Source: Vesta saturnalis (taxonomy: Eukaryota; Arthropoda; Insecta; Coleoptera; Lampyridae). Taken from it: a stretch of 64,000 nt of DNA. Position numbers and translations under genes: made by a program. The DNA is taken from contig JARFJB010000534.1 in assembly GCA_036346205.1 (NCBI GenBank), forward strand, positions 6,828,501-6,892,500, written 5' to 3'. Positions 1 to 12,670 of this stretch are shown one piece after another (position 1 is the first letter of the stretch; each line of letters starts with the position of its first letter). The notes beneath the pieces were generated by a model. That model was not told the DNA's origin, ran no database searches, and saw only the letters and a program-made list of their open reading frames with translations.

Positions 1-1000
1 AGCGTTCTGAGGAAACAATAATTATTGTTTTATGCCAGTAAAAGCACAATGCTGAAAAATGTACAAAGCATGGAAATGTTGTTTCATAAACTAGCTCCGG
101 TTTATTAATAAAACTATGTAGTGTGTCAAAAGCAAACAATATCAAATTTCTCTTAGATCTGTCTAATAAGAACAGAGCTGTTTTTATTTAAAGTAGTTTC
201 CTGTCAGAATGTAGTTAACACAGTTGTTCATTAAATGTATACTGAATTTATTATTAACTAATGTATATTAGCTTTTAATACCTTTAAAATAAGTTAAATG
301 GTTTCCGAGTAAATTATTTGGAAACAATGAACAAGTTTACTGTTTGCATGGGTTTCACTAAAATTTGTTCTAAACTTGCTTTAGGAATTTGTTCCATAAG
401 ATCTGTTAAGGATATTAATTTTTTTTCTCTCTGTAGATGAAAGTAAACGTTATTTCCAACATAATTTGACTGTTTAACTAAATAAGATAAGTTGCAAATA
501 CTCTGTTAGATATTATTTTTCATTAGAACAAGCCATTTTTTTTTGTAGTGTTATCCCCATTGGTCAAAAAGGCAATAAGTCAATATAACGCCGTCCTATC
601 AAAAGTAATTGTGCTGTGTGGGCTATTTAAGTAACGCATATAACGACCAAGTGTCATATTGAATTAATAAAGAAAATTCCAAGCGTCATGACAAGAGTAT
701 ATACTTGTAAATTGTACCTTAAAAATAGTGCAACGGGAAAAAGTAATGGGAAACTTATCGTAATGGAATCAGATATACTTCAAGAACGTAACAACTTTTT
801 GTGCGCATATTGAGTATGTATTTGGTTTCACACTGAATATTCCAAGACATGATAACGGCAAAACCTCAAAATTTAAAGTTGACTTATTGTGGTCTTACTT
901 TAGACAAATTGTATAAAACAAATTTCAACTTTGATTAATCAGAATTCTGAAATCAAACACGAGTGAAACACAAACATTTTATGTGAAATGAAACACGACG
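1..1000. other. AT-rich flank, no gene recognised
   Basis: No open frame of useful length and no family signature is visible. The right-hand part may belong to the decayed transposon whose catalytic core begins just downstream, but I could not recognise a terminal repeat or an N-terminal helix-turn-helix region here. Confidence 0.5.
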
Positions 1001-1009
1001 TTGTAGCCA

Positions 1010-1480
1010 ACAATAAGTTTTTCAAAAAATTTCTGCAGTTGCAAATTTCAGGTTAAGATGTCAAATTTATGTATCTAGATAAAACGTGGATTTATCAAAA
1101 TGGTTCTAATATTCATCGTTAGATTGGACATCAAAATTAATCCATCCAAAATGAAAAATGACAGTGAAAAGTATACCATTTTTCATGCGGAGTGTTCGAT
1201 GAACGAGGATTGGACTCGCCATAAAACTATGAATAGGAACCAGTATCAAGATTAGGTGACTAAACAGCTGGTTCCTGCGCTGCTTAAACTACCGGGAACC
1301 TATGTGGCGGTTATGGATAACGCACCGTATCATTCGGTGCAGTTAGACAACACACCCTTATCTTCTAGAAAAAAAATCAGCTACAAGAGTGGTTGATCAG
1401 GCACGGGTCGAAATTGAGGACTACCACACTCACCCTAGATTTCAATGGCCTGCTCCAGTGCAAAACAAGCTGAAATAGAG
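1010..1480 (+). pseudogene. Decayed DDE transposase core (IS630/Tc1-type)
   Basis: Two blocks typical of an IS630/Tc1-type DDE transposase can be read on the plus strand. Near 1075-1110 the frame reads LDKTWIYQNGS, which matches the first catalytic block (normally LDETWIN). Near 1300-1375 it reads YVAVMDNAPYHSVQL followed by a serine/lysine stretch, the second catalytic block (MDNAPYHS). Stops and frame changes between and after the blocks show that the copy is dead; no frame runs across it. The third acidic residue would lie near 1440-1500 but I could not place it. No terminal inverted repeats were found, so the element boundaries are unknown. Family assignment rests on the two motifs and their order and spacing. 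Confidence 0.6.
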
Positions 1481-2246
1481 CATAAGCCTAAATGCTGTGT
1501 ATTTTCAGTCAGCCCTCCCAGTTATGAAACTGGTGAAAGCTCACTAACAAATAATTTCAAATATCCACTTAGTGTAATAACAGCAAACTAAACAGCAAAG
1601 GGTTGCTGACGCAAACCGAACTTACACAAATAACTAAATAAATGGACAAGTACAGTGGCACAGGAAAATGAAAAATCGTGACTGTAGTGTTGGCAGTTCA
1701 GAGTAGTTGGTAGATAGTGAAGTGATATCGATTTTTAGCATTTCACTTTTTAGATTTAGTTTCTGAATTGAGAATTATTTTATTTTTTATTATGTGACCA
1801 GAAAACAGCTTTATATTTTCTTAGTTTGGTACGGTACTGTGATGTACATTCTAGAAACGAACACAGTGTTTATTGTTGAATTATAGTTTTTATTAATAAG
1901 CGTATTAATATATGCATGAACAAAAGTAACGTGCTGCCACTGCAAAACCTTGAGGTAATGTTAATTGAAAGGTTTAAAATGAAGACAACACTAGTCCATA
2001 AATATATTGCTCAAGAAGATAAAAATTATTAAGGATTTATATAAACCAACCTTCACTAGATGGCACACGTTTTGCTTAACTCATTAATTGCCATAAACGA
2101 AATATTTTACGCAATTGTATATTATGTTATTAGTGGTAAAAGTGATACTTTATGTGGCGAAGCTGAATGTTTATTTTGCCGAACGAAGTGAGGCAAATAA
2201 TTTAGCTGAGCTACTTAAAATCGCTTTACTTCGAGTAACATATACT

Positions 2247-2519
2247 TTTTATCCGCAAACGTAAAACAACAAACGTAAAGATCGAAAGGAAAGATCAAAC
2301 ATAATTAGCAGGTAAAAGAATAAGATAATCAGGACGCTTTGCAAGTAAACGCTTTGCAAGTAATGAAACCATAACAACGCACATTTAATAAGCGCATTTG
2401 GTAAAAATAAAAATGCCTAGGCACAAAAATACAACTTTTACCCCATGTCTGAAAAGTAAAACTTTTACCTTTGACATTGAGTCATAAAAGTGACACTTTT
2501 GTGACGTTTGCGGATAAAA
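2247..2519. mobile_element. Small inverted-repeat unit inside piggyBac copy 1
   Basis: A perfect 16-bp inverted repeat, TTTTATCCGCAAACGT at 2247-2262 and its reverse complement at 2504-2519, brackets 273 bp. The interior has no coding frame but holds a short tandem duplication around GCTTTGCAAGTAA near 2337-2365. It sits 170 bp inside the left end of the piggyBac element. It may be a nested MITE or a subterminal structure of the element itself. No clear target duplication flanks it, so the MITE reading is uncertain. Confidence 0.5.
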
Positions 2520-2950
2520 CATTTTATTCTAGAACTAATATTGTTTGTATCGATTTATTTGTTTACCATTATTTTAATAAAAGCTTCCAGAGTTAAAATA
2601 TTTTTCCAGTTTCTAAAAAGAATAGGTAAATATCAAGAATTAAAAAAAACCATTCATTTCGAACCGTCACGTTTGTCTTCTTTGTATCTGTGCCTAAATG
2701 GAAGGGTATTAGTAAACCTTATTTTTTTCATTGAAGAAATACCCCTTGAAGACTGGTGAATCCGAATATCTATATATAACTTTGATTTTGTAAAACTTTA
2801 TACTCCATATTTGAGTTTAAAATTAGTGTTCCGTATACGAAAGATTCTTTCTTATTATTTCTTTTAAGATTGTGTTACAAGAAGGTTTATGAAATAATTA
2901 CAGTGTGAATTTACTTCTTCTCGTGTTTGCTTTGTATATTTTATGCGTAA

Positions 2951-3255
2951 TGACGGCTAAACATAAAAATAATATGGTAAGTATTCTAGCAAATCAATTT
3001 TTCGATAAAAATAACCCTTAGGAATTTAGACTAGGGATAATGATAGCAAACGGCCAATGACGTTGAAAGAACTTTACAATGCATTGAAAATGTATCCGAT
3101 AACGAAATTGATATTGTTTATGTAACACCCGACGTATTACACATGAAGGGGATGTCGACGATGATGAGATAGGTGGCAGTGATTTTCTTGCTGACGTTTC
3201 AGGAACTTTTGAAGTATTTACCAAAAACGAAGGCGATACAGAAGACGCAGCATAA
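2951..3255 (+). pseudogene. piggyBac transposase N-terminal region, frameshifted
   Basis: An acidic N-terminal segment of a piggyBac transposase is split over at least two frames. It reads roughly ALENVSDNEIDIVYVTPDV at 3075-3140, then DVDDDEIGGSDFLADVSGTF and a short acidic run to about 3255. Serine- and aspartate-rich N-termini of this kind precede the DDE domain in PGBD-type transposases, where they are disordered. The frame changes near 3090 and 3150. The catalytic part of the same gene resumes on the same strand near 5760, beyond a block of unrelated DNA. Confidence 0.6.
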
Positions 3256-5750
3256 CCGGTAACAACAGAAAAGCTCGAACAAGTCTAACTATGACGAAAA
3301 AATCCGAATTAAAACCTAATTAGACAAGAAATAGACCGAAACACCCTTTGTAAGGTTGCGTTGACGCACCCTGTATGTAAGATGTTATAATGACGTGTAT
3401 TACGTGTTTTGAGTACGGGTGTATTGAGTTTGAACGAGAAAAAACATTTTTTGTGTATATGAATAATGTATGTGGGTGGGTGATACGCCACTGGAAATTT
3501 AGGAGAAATATCATTCAGTATGCAGATACGTGTATTTGAATGTTATAGAGACATTGGTGTTGGAATAAATAGATTCTAATGAACGTAAATGTGAAGAGAA
3601 ATTTCTCGATGGGACGATAATGTTTGCTACTGTTGACTGCTTAATAAGAAATGGAATGTTGGAGGATAAAGGAGTAATCTTTGCCAAAAGATGTAAATGT
3701 ATAAGTGTAGAATATTTTAGAAAATATGTAGAGAAAGATTTGGTATGTTTAATTGTTGATTATAGAAAGTTCTCGTAATGTTGTGCAATCAGTTTTGAGA
3801 ATACATGTAAGTATATGGGATTTGAGACCTTAGACTGTACTTATTTTTGCAAATGTTGCGGAAGGAGGACGAGCGCATGTGAGAGATAAACGTTGAAAGT
3901 TGTGTAATGGTCCAGAGTGGCCACTGAATGAATGTGATGACGAGAAATGCCTTCTCCATAAAGTAATTGTAAAATTTACAGGTAAGAACAAACATGGCGA
4001 TGTATAGTAGTTACAAGCGTGTTTGTACAGAGGGTAGCATCAGTCGGCACTAAGAAAGTTTGAGTGAATACCATTGGTGAATATAGCAAGGAAGTCAGAC
4101 ATGTTTAAAGATGGATGGCTTAAGGTATAAATAGGAAAGTCAGAGATTGACGGGTTGCTTGTTGCTTTTTGTTTTTTGGTGAAAGATCGGTGGAAGACGC
4201 GCGCGCGAGGTGAAGTGTGGAATCAGAATGGGTTGAGTTGGAGTTATATTTGTGAATAATATTGAAGGCAGTCATTGTTTAAACAACTGCGTAACCCGAA
4301 AGGGGATGAATCGTATAAGACATTCATAAATAAAACAATTAATAAAATTGAGATTGAAGATAAAATCAGTTTATTTTTCTTCAAGAAAAGGTGCGTAAGC
4401 AGATTTATAACAGGATAACAGTTGTTACGTTATAGTGTTGAGTGCGGCGCGTGAGCTTGTAATGATCTTTAGTATAAATTATTTATGGGACCACCTTTAA
4501 GTGAACGAAATATTCGTAGTAAATTGAGCCAATGTTAAAGTAATTTTTTTTATGACATTAAAAGTTTATTTGTGTTAAGGAAGGGCTAAATTGTCCTAAA
4601 GGTTGCGAGAAACTTTTAAGGGGCAACCCAAATGTGTACAGAGTATTACGGGTTATTGGAGTAATAACCTCGTATAGTTGGACTAATCGCGAGTACCGAA
4701 AGGAATAAGTGTTTGTGGAATTGTGAAGTACTTGTTATGTGCCTTCAGGCTATCTAAGGAATACAAATGGACTACAAATAATTGGTTTACGGAAGAAGAA
4801 GAAAGAAAAGCGTAGGATGAATGGACAGTCTTTAAGTAAGAATTACTTTAAGAACGTTAAAATTCAGTTGAACACGATTATCTTTTCTTTGGTTAGTGTT
4901 ATTTGCGTATTGTTGTGTAATTTTTTTATTTAATTAATTAGTGTTGAAGGAAAAAGATAATCGATCTCGAGTTATGTTGTATTGGCTGTTTTAGTAGTAA
5001 GAATTTTGCAGAAACGCAAATTTGTATTGATAGTGGTTTCTCAACCACGCTGGTGTAGTGTATGTAAACATTTGTTTATTATTCTGTGCAGGACAATATA
5101 TATATTTATCGTTAACTTTTATTTTGTTGTTTATTTAGCCAGTTATGAGATACATTTGTGACGTTTACTTAATTGGTGACCTAGTTTTTGACAAGTTAAA
5201 TGTAGACTTTGCATATTTTGGTTTTAAGATTAATGAACAACCTGAAAGGTTATATTTGCTAGGTTAATTTCAAAAGAAAATTTTCATGTTAGTGGTATTC
5301 TAGATGTACAGGGTACAATCAGGAAGTTTGTGACGACCCGTGTATTTCAGTTTTTTTTTATGCATAACTGTTGGTTACGTGAATGCAGTTAAATCTGAAT
5401 GATCAATTTTGTTTTGGAAATTTTGATTTACGAGGTGTATTCAAAAAGTTTCTAATAACCTGGGTAGTACTAAATATATTTGAGTTTGAGTTGAATTGTT
5501 TGGGACGAGTGTTTGTTTTAGGACCCTCGTGTAAGAGTTTACTGAGTAAGCACAATCCTACTTTCCACAATCAAGTAGGGTTAATTAAAACCCAGCTTAA
5601 GACAATTATTTTAGCAAAGTTTCGATTGTGGTGGCGCCCGGTGTTTAAGCATATTAATCATTCATTTTACTTCTTATTTCGACCACGCCCATCTCCCTGT
5701 TAGCTGGCTTGGCAACCCGCTTACATTAGTAAGCATACACGACGCCTAGT
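3256..5750. other. Unassigned insertion splitting piggyBac copy 1
   Basis: This 2.4-2.5 kb block separates the N-terminal and catalytic parts of the piggyBac gene and has no piggyBac similarity that I can see. It is G/T-rich on the plus strand, with AATAAA-like signals near 4327-4345 and an open frame at 5383-5703 (106 codons) that I do not recognise. No flanking direct repeat, terminal repeat or reverse-transcriptase motif was found. It is probably one or more nested elements, such as an eroded LTR or non-autonomous element, but the sequence does not show which. Confidence 0.4.
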
Positions 5751-5759
5751 GCGGTTTGG

Positions 5760-7153
5760 ACGTGTAACACCTTCACAGCATGTATCTAATGAACAAGAAA
5801 ATGCCAGTCTAAAAAAAAATGTTGATGGTATGGCCTCACTGGACATATTTTCTCTTTATTTTGATGAACTACTGGAGAAAATAGTAAACTATTCTGTGAA
5901 ATATGCAACTGGAAATAACCGACATGAATTCGAATTTAACTTGGTTGATCTGAAAAAGTTTTTGGGAATTCTTATTCTGTCAGGGTACACACACTACCTC
6001 AAACGGATTTATATTGGTCTGCCGATAAAGGTCAAGGAATTCCACAAGAGAAAGATCATGTCAAGGAACCGATTTCGCAAAATAAAAAAGAATCTTCGTA
6101 CGTCTTCTAAGGATAGTTTACACAATTTGGAATATTCAGGGATAACTGGTCAATTGACGAAGAAATGGTCCCTTATTTTGGTTGACACTCAACAAAAATG
6201 TTCATTAGAAGCAAGCCGGTGATACTCGGATTCCAGATTTGGTGTTTAGCATCTCTTAGTGGTGGTTTACACAAATTTGGACCATACGGCGGTAAGAATA
6301 CTAGACTTATTGACTTAGGGTTGGGGTTAGGAGCTCACGTTGTCCTACATTTTTTGCCAGTTGTAAACACTCCAACCGCCCACAAAATTGATTTTGAAAA
6401 CTTTTTACGGGATTTCCCCTTCTAAATAGTTTAAAAGAAAAATGATTTTCGTGAACAATTCGAGATAATCGAGTACCTACCTGCGTTTAACAAGCAAATA
6501 AATCTTTAGCCAAAAGAGAAAGGCGTTATTATGACACTATATTTGATTCACGATTGGGTGTAACTTTAGTAACTTGGAATGATAATTCTACTGTGACCAT
6601 TGCAACGAGTATTGGAAGTGTCGAAACTACATTAAAAGTGAAACGATAAAGCAGAACTGAGGAGAAAGACACTGTCACTGAGCACCTAAACGTAATCGCA
6701 GATTACAACGCCAGCATGAGTGACGTTGATCTGCATGATAATAGCGTGGCACACTATCACATAAGAGTTCGTGGTAAAAAGTGGTGGTGGCCTCTTTTTA
6801 CTAATCTAATTACAAGTGCTTTAGTTAATTCTTGGAAAATACATACTTTAGCCTGCAATGAAAATAAGATGTTGCAACTAAACTTCCGTTCAAACATGAT
6901 AAGGTATTTGATGGGTGCCGAAGCTAAAGTATCTGTTCCAGATGAACCATGTTGTTCGAGAAACATAGGCTTAGGTCGGCCATCAAAATTCAGTCTTTCT
7001 CTAGAAATTCGATACGATAACGTTGGAGATGTCATTATAAACACAAAGAAAAACGGAGAAGATGTAGAGTCCGCCACAATTTTTTATGTAAAAAATGCCA
7101 GGTTCATTTACATTCGGAGTGTTTTGCCAATTTTCATACCAAATAAGATATAA
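5760..7153 (+). pseudogene. piggyBac transposase DDE domain, broken
   Basis: This is the catalytic RNase-H-fold domain of a piggyBac transposase. Landmarks in order are LKKFLGILILSGYTHYLKR near 5950-6005, SIDEEMVPYFG near 6150-6182 with the first catalytic Asp at 6156-6158, SKPVILGFQIWCLAS near 6208-6255, HKIDFENFL near 6380-6408, SRLGVTLVTWNDNSTVTIAT near 6550-6605 and SDVDLHDN at 6719-6742 with the third Asp. The tail RGKKWWWPLFTNLITSALVNSW matches the C-terminal part of the family. An in-frame TGA at 6183-6185 follows the first Asp block, and frameshifts lie near 6225-6260 and 6425-6560. The second catalytic Asp (normally FDNF) reads FENF, a Glu substitution. I saw no C-terminal cysteine-rich zinc-binding tail. 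The copy cannot make an active enzyme. Confidence 0.85.
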
Positions 7154-7261
7154 TTTTTTTTTCTTACTGCAAAAATGTGTTCCTGTATGTTACTGAGACT
7201 GGGTTATATGTAAAAAACGATAAAAATTAACAATTTCAATGTTCGGCGTTTAATGGGTTAA

Positions 7262-8690
7262 TAAAATTAAATATTAGTTTTACATATACATTTTGCCTTC
7301 TAGTTTACTTTTGTGAAAATCTGACAATGAGATGTGAATTGTTAGGGCGGGTTTGAAAAGCATTGATTTAAAAAATGACTATAACAGATTCTGCTCGATA
7401 AAAATTATAGTTCATGTGTATTCTCCTATAACTCTCACATAAATTATCAGATTAAAGTTTTATATTAGATTCAAAAACTATTCATAGATGTATAATCAAT
7501 CGCGTAAGGGTAGTATAGAGATATATAAATACAATTTTCAGAATTAGGATTAGTCGACGCGAATCTGTCGTTAAACGAAATCAACTTAAAACCTAATTTT
7601 AACTTTTAAAACTTACAGATTTCGCACTGTCAGTTAATAAACAGCGTTAATTAAAATATATTTGTCATTAAAACTTGCGTAGAAAATTACTAATGTTTGA
7701 TAAAAAGTATAATATATATTTATTTCGCAATTGAGTGAACAATTACAAAAGTGTGAGGTAAGCTCAACGCATTACTTACCGTTTCCGTAATACATGCAGT
7801 CTAGCAAATAGTTGCAAAATTACTTTACTGATAAAAATTCACAATTGATCTGATATAATTGGCAATTCAGAAGTATTATTTAAATTGTGTATAAACTGCA
7901 AATAATAAAATAAATAAACAATTTAAGTAAGCGTAAATTATATTAAGATGACAATGCAAACTAACACTGTGAAACAGATATTTACTTAAATTTTACACAG
8001 ATGTGTGGCAGTTATTATCTGATTTAAGGATTATAAAGCGTGCCCTAATAGAACACGATCTTCCAACCTACAAAGTGGAAATTGAAAGGAATAATTTTAT
8101 TAATAATCATTTTTGGGATAGCTACGTAACCCCTTTTTTAATACGTTCATAACGAATATAGGCAACGTTCTAAGAACAAAAACAATAATCTATGTAAGAC
8201 GTCTAAATTTTCGTGCCAGATAGAGGTTAACAGACATCTAGATGATAACTTAAATACTATTTAGTTAACTTTTACAGCATTTTCGCTTCATATTCAAATA
8301 CCTTACATAAAGAAGTTATGTGAAATTAAATTATATATAAAAATCTCTCCACATTTATTTATAAAATTAATGATTATTAAGATATTGAAAAAACTCACTT
8401 AAATACCACATTAGGAATTTTTTTAGCAAAAAATTACGCCTCGTATTAAAAAACTACGTAGAACATAACTAATCGATATGGTTAACACCATCATGTGGCT
8501 ATTCTTATACCTTAGCAAAATGCATCTGCTTCAGAAATATTTGCTAAAAACCCAAAGCTGCCCCTAACAAACGCAACTGGATACCTCACTAAACCTAATC
8601 AGCCCCAGGACAAATCAAATGAAGGTTAAATACAAAACTTTAAGAATGTACGTGCTATGATTCTGAAGTTACCGTAGATACCATCACACA
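7262..8690. other. AT-rich intergenic DNA
   Basis: No gene is visible. A stretch at about 7725-7790 (GCAATTGAGTGAACAATTAC and following) is similar to 18875-18940, just upstream of the second copy of the dispersed repeat described below, so part of this region may belong to that repeat family. Confidence 0.4.
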
Positions 8691-8701
8691 TCTACATACA
8701 T

Positions 8702-9344
<643 letters not shown>

Positions 9345-9349
9345 TATAA

Positions 9350-10200
9350 CCGATCTTGACTAAACTGTCAAGCATTGTAAAATGATGTAATAAGTCTATT
9401 TAGCGGTAGTAAAAAGTCATTTGCATGTATTATTCTCGCCAGGAAGGAATCACTGCGCCATTAGTTTATGAATCCAAATTGTTTATACTACCTTCTCATA
9501 TCATAGCGTGTTTGAAAAAATAAGAGAAACATACTTGAAGTGCATTTGACACAATCGCCATGTCATTGATTAGTTTGAAGCAATGAAAAAAGAAATAGAA
9601 TACGCGTTGGTATTGTTTAACATGCATTTTAATTCTAATTTGGCTAACGCGTAATATTATCACAAAACCTCACTATCTTGCATTCAAGAGGTAGGTAATA
9701 TTTATTTTTATTTCACTAATGTAATCGCAAAATTACAGCGTGAGGCAACTCCTTTGGCTATATCTGTGACCACAGTGAAGAATATCAAGTCTCACAGTAG
9801 ATATAATCCAATTTTTCCAGTTCATTTATACTTTTTAGTTCCCTAAAAAGTCAACATCAAACATTGGAATTAATTCCAATGCTGTACATGACCGCACAGT
9901 TATAAGCAAATTAAACTTTTTATAAAAATGTTTCTTTATTTTAATTGCAAGTCTTATTTCCATGTTTATCCATAAACAAGTTCACTCAATGAGGCAGTAG
10001 CAACGCTCGGGAAGTTCAAATAGGGAATCCTAAAAATTCGATTATTTTTAGCTATCGATTATATGTAAGTGTTTTAACACCAACTTACACGATATTGGAC
10101 ATACATATTTACATAAACTTGCTGCACTTAGTATTTTTTGAATATAAGTACTCATATATTTTAACCATTAGTATAAAATATCCACGAGAGCTCTATTTGT
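9350..10200. other. AT-rich DNA with a 20-bp perfect palindrome
   Basis: No gene is recognised. The only notable feature is a perfect palindrome CATTGGAATTAATTCCAATG at 9862-9881, of unknown role. Confidence 0.4.
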
Positions 10201-10221
10201 TCTGTATTGTAAGTGTTTCCT

Positions 10222-10296
10222 AACTCTCAAATTCGAACTTGGTACCTTTCACTTACAAGTCTGACACCTTCACCGCTGAGCCACTCAGTAATCCAA
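10222..10296 (-). repeat. tRNA-like sequence, probable SINE head
   Basis: Read on the minus strand, the sequence contains an A-box-like TGGCTCAGCGG (10283-10273) followed at typical tRNA spacing by a B-box-like AAGTTCGAATTTG (10240-10228). The upstream ACTGAG and the intervening region look like a tRNA-derived head, but the acceptor and T stems do not pair cleanly. It is therefore more likely an eroded SINE head or tRNA pseudogene than a working tRNA gene. No long body or tail typical of a complete SINE is evident to its left. Confidence 0.45.
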
Positions 10297-10440
10297 TATG
10301 TATTTTTTAGAACTTATATTATATTTGTTGCTCACCATAATCATTAATACATTAATTGTAATGAACAATTTTCTTCGATTTTCAAAGTAAACGTTGGTTT
10401 ATTTTACAGTGTAAATTTTGAATAAATAGTATTTATAAAG

Positions 10441-10548
10441 TATTATTAATTTTATTAAATACATAATTAAAAAGTGTACCTCGAGTAGGATTTGAACCTA
10501 CGACCTGTACTTTGCTAGTATTTAATGTATTTAATAAAATTAATAATA
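10441..10548. repeat. 108-bp foldback with a tRNA T-arm at its apex
   Basis: A perfect 24-bp inverted repeat (10441-10464 against 10525-10548) continues inward imperfectly (AAAGTGTACCTCGAG against the complement of CGACCTGTACTTTG) to an apex at about 10487-10503. On the minus strand the apex is the T-arm-like sequence GTAGGTTCAAATCCTAC, with a 5-bp stem and a 7-base TTCAAAT loop that fits the tRNA TTCRANY consensus. The whole unit could fold as one long hairpin. No other part of a tRNA is present. It may derive from a tRNA 3' half or a SINE. Confidence 0.6.
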
Positions 10549-11390
10549 ATTTTTATTTACGTATTTACCTTTGAACTCATTCGTTCATAACAAAAACTTA
10601 TAATAAACAGTATTTATATTTATAATCATATGGACACCTGTAACTGCAATACTGCCATCTCGGAAAAGAGTAATTAATTAAAACAAATTATTACCGAAAT
10701 AATTGGAATCCGTTTTTTAATATTAACTCGTACTATTGTAGGTGATGGTGGCGAGGATAGTGTATGCAGGTTATAAGGTGAAAAGGAAAGAAGGTGATTA
10801 ATTAGTAACGAAATTAGTCAAGTTTCACAAGATATTGCAACATTGTGTATATATTGTCTTCTTTAGGAATACACCGTAAGTACACTAGTGACGTGTTGTG
10901 CGTTCAGGAAAGAAACTGGTATTAGATTATTATCAACTAAGAAAATTTTAGAATTTTAAAGGAAAGGCAAATATAAAATTTATTTTTTAAACTTTTTTAA
11001 CGAATGTATATAACTACAAACATTATTTAATGAATTTTTTAAATTGTAATGCTAAATATGAAATTTTACTAATCAGTAACATTATTTTACCTTTATATAG
11101 GCTTTTATTCATTTTAGTACCAGAATAAAGTAAATGTTTTCTTTATATTAAATTTGGAATAGTACCCCTAGACTAAACTTAGTTTATTTGACTATCACAA
11201 AATTCTAGATTGTATGCGAATTGCTTGTATTTAACGTATTTATTTATATTTTGACTTTAGCGTATTTCATTTAATTAATTAATCACTGACTCTTGGCATA
11301 TTTGTTTATGGTGACAAATAAATCTAAATTCTCATTATATTTAGTCAATTTCTTTAAACCGAAAATGTGTGTTACACACTGTAATGCCAC
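10549..11390. other. AT-rich DNA, no gene
   Basis: No coding frame, RNA gene or repeat is recognised between the foldback and the first copy of the dispersed repeat. Confidence 0.4.
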
Positions 11391-11394
11391 CATC

Positions 11395-12670
11395 ATTGTA
11401 CTTTTATATTGTCCTCGGTTTGTTGCTCAGGTCGGGATTAAAGAATATCACTACATTGTGAATAACTGACGAATGAGTCTTGGCCGGTTATAACAAATTT
11501 ATTTGGTTATAATAATGTAAAATAAAACAAACTCTAAACAGGAAACAGTAACATAAACAAACTAAACTAAATATTGAATAATTAAATAAATTGAAAACTA
11601 ATAATTCGATTCGGGTGATCCCTGTATTGGAATACTACAGGACGCCGCTGGCTGGGAAACTATGTGCATTAGGATCACCCTCTATGTATAATTCTGTTAA
11701 ATAGGTAATTAAACAGATGTTTAGTAATGTGCGAAAATGGTTGATTAAATGATGAACAGGTGCTCTAAGTGTAATTACATGTGGGTGACCTGGAGTCAGG
11801 CTTACAAAGGGATTATTTACAGGGATTATATGCAGGTAGGGGTTGTTATAATTAAATCGGTAATTAGGGTGGTTGTCTGGAATGCTGGAAGTAGAGCAAT
11901 TATATACATTTCGAAAGGACCTTCCGATGGGTACGTGGGGAACTGTAATAGCGTCGTCGGAGTCTGAACTGCCGTCAACGTTTACAGGGTTTTATGAGTG
12001 TGGGTAGATGTACCAGTAGTAGACGTAGTTAACTGGTCGGGGCCTAATCTCCGTTTAATTAAGTACCCTTCGTAACTTGTCATCTGGTGCTCGTCTCGGG
12101 GCGATTCACCTCCATGACGCTAGCATAAATGACGTGGCTTTTCTATTTTTTCCACGGGTATTATATGGAAGGGGATGGTTATTGGCGTTGAAATAGTTAG
12201 CTTTACATGGCAGCACCTCCGCAAACTAAGTACCTCGTACCTTTGGCACGTTTAGGCACCTTGCTCGGGGCTGGTGACCTAAAAGAATGTTTTGCCTACT
12301 AAGTGCGGAATAAATTGATACAGGATGCTGGGCAGGATTATGATCAGGCTAGTGTTATTGAGAACAGGTCAGTATACTAGTTGCTATTCAGAATCGTCTG
12401 GTTGCGGCACAGTATAATATTGCAGGTACAGGAAGGATTGGATGTGAGGGAGAATGAATGAAATGCTTGTGATGATTGAGTAATGAATCTCTAATTCTAA
12501 CTCTGTATGTGCTAGGGGATCTGGTATTTACAGGTAAATGGGATGGAGTGGGAAACGAATGGAAAATAATAGAGCAGTTGTAGAAGAAAGTTGGAAATAA
12601 GTTTTAATAGGAAAATTTATTTACAAGGATAGGAAAATTTATAGTAAGGATTTTCAGGATCATTACAACA
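11395..12670 (-). repeat. Dispersed repeat copy A, candidate solo LTR
   Basis: This 1.28-kb block is repeated in the same orientation at about 19010-20870. The best shared stretch is 33 bp identical at 11791-11823 and 19394-19426. Other shared landmarks are CCTCGGTTTG near the left edge, GGTTATAACAAATTTATT, CGCCGCT, CTCGGGGCGAT and GATCATTACAACA at the right edge. Read on the minus strand it begins TGTTGTAATGATCC and, near its far end, carries AATAAA followed by TTTGTTATAACC. That fits the layout of a long terminal repeat: TG start, polyadenylation signal near the end. No target duplication or internal retroelement sequence was found, so the LTR reading is inference. The 72-codon frame at 11749-11967 is not a recognised protein. 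Confidence 0.5.

Larger units (their letters stand above)
2076..7261 (+). mobile_element. piggyBac-like element, copy 1, with both ends
   Basis: The element is bounded by TTAA at 2076-2079 and 7258-7261, the invariant piggyBac target. The left end starts CTCATTAATTGCC and the right end, read inward on the other strand, starts CCCATTAAACGCC. These agree at 10 of 13 positions, consistent with short piggyBac terminal inverted repeats. Inside lies a broken transposase gene in pieces at about 2951-3255, 5760-6425 and 6430-7153. At 5.2 kb the copy is about twice the usual 2.5-3 kb. The excess is explained by about 2.4-2.5 kb of unrelated DNA between the first and second coding pieces and by a 273-bp inverted-repeat unit near the left end. 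Confidence 0.75.

Noticed and set aside
3018..3224. Minus-strand frame opposite the piggyBac N-terminus
   Set aside because: The plus strand gives the acidic piggyBac N-terminus here, so the minus frame is a shadow.
10222..10296. A functional tRNA gene
   Set aside because: The box motifs are present but acceptor and T stems do not pair well, so no isotype can be given.
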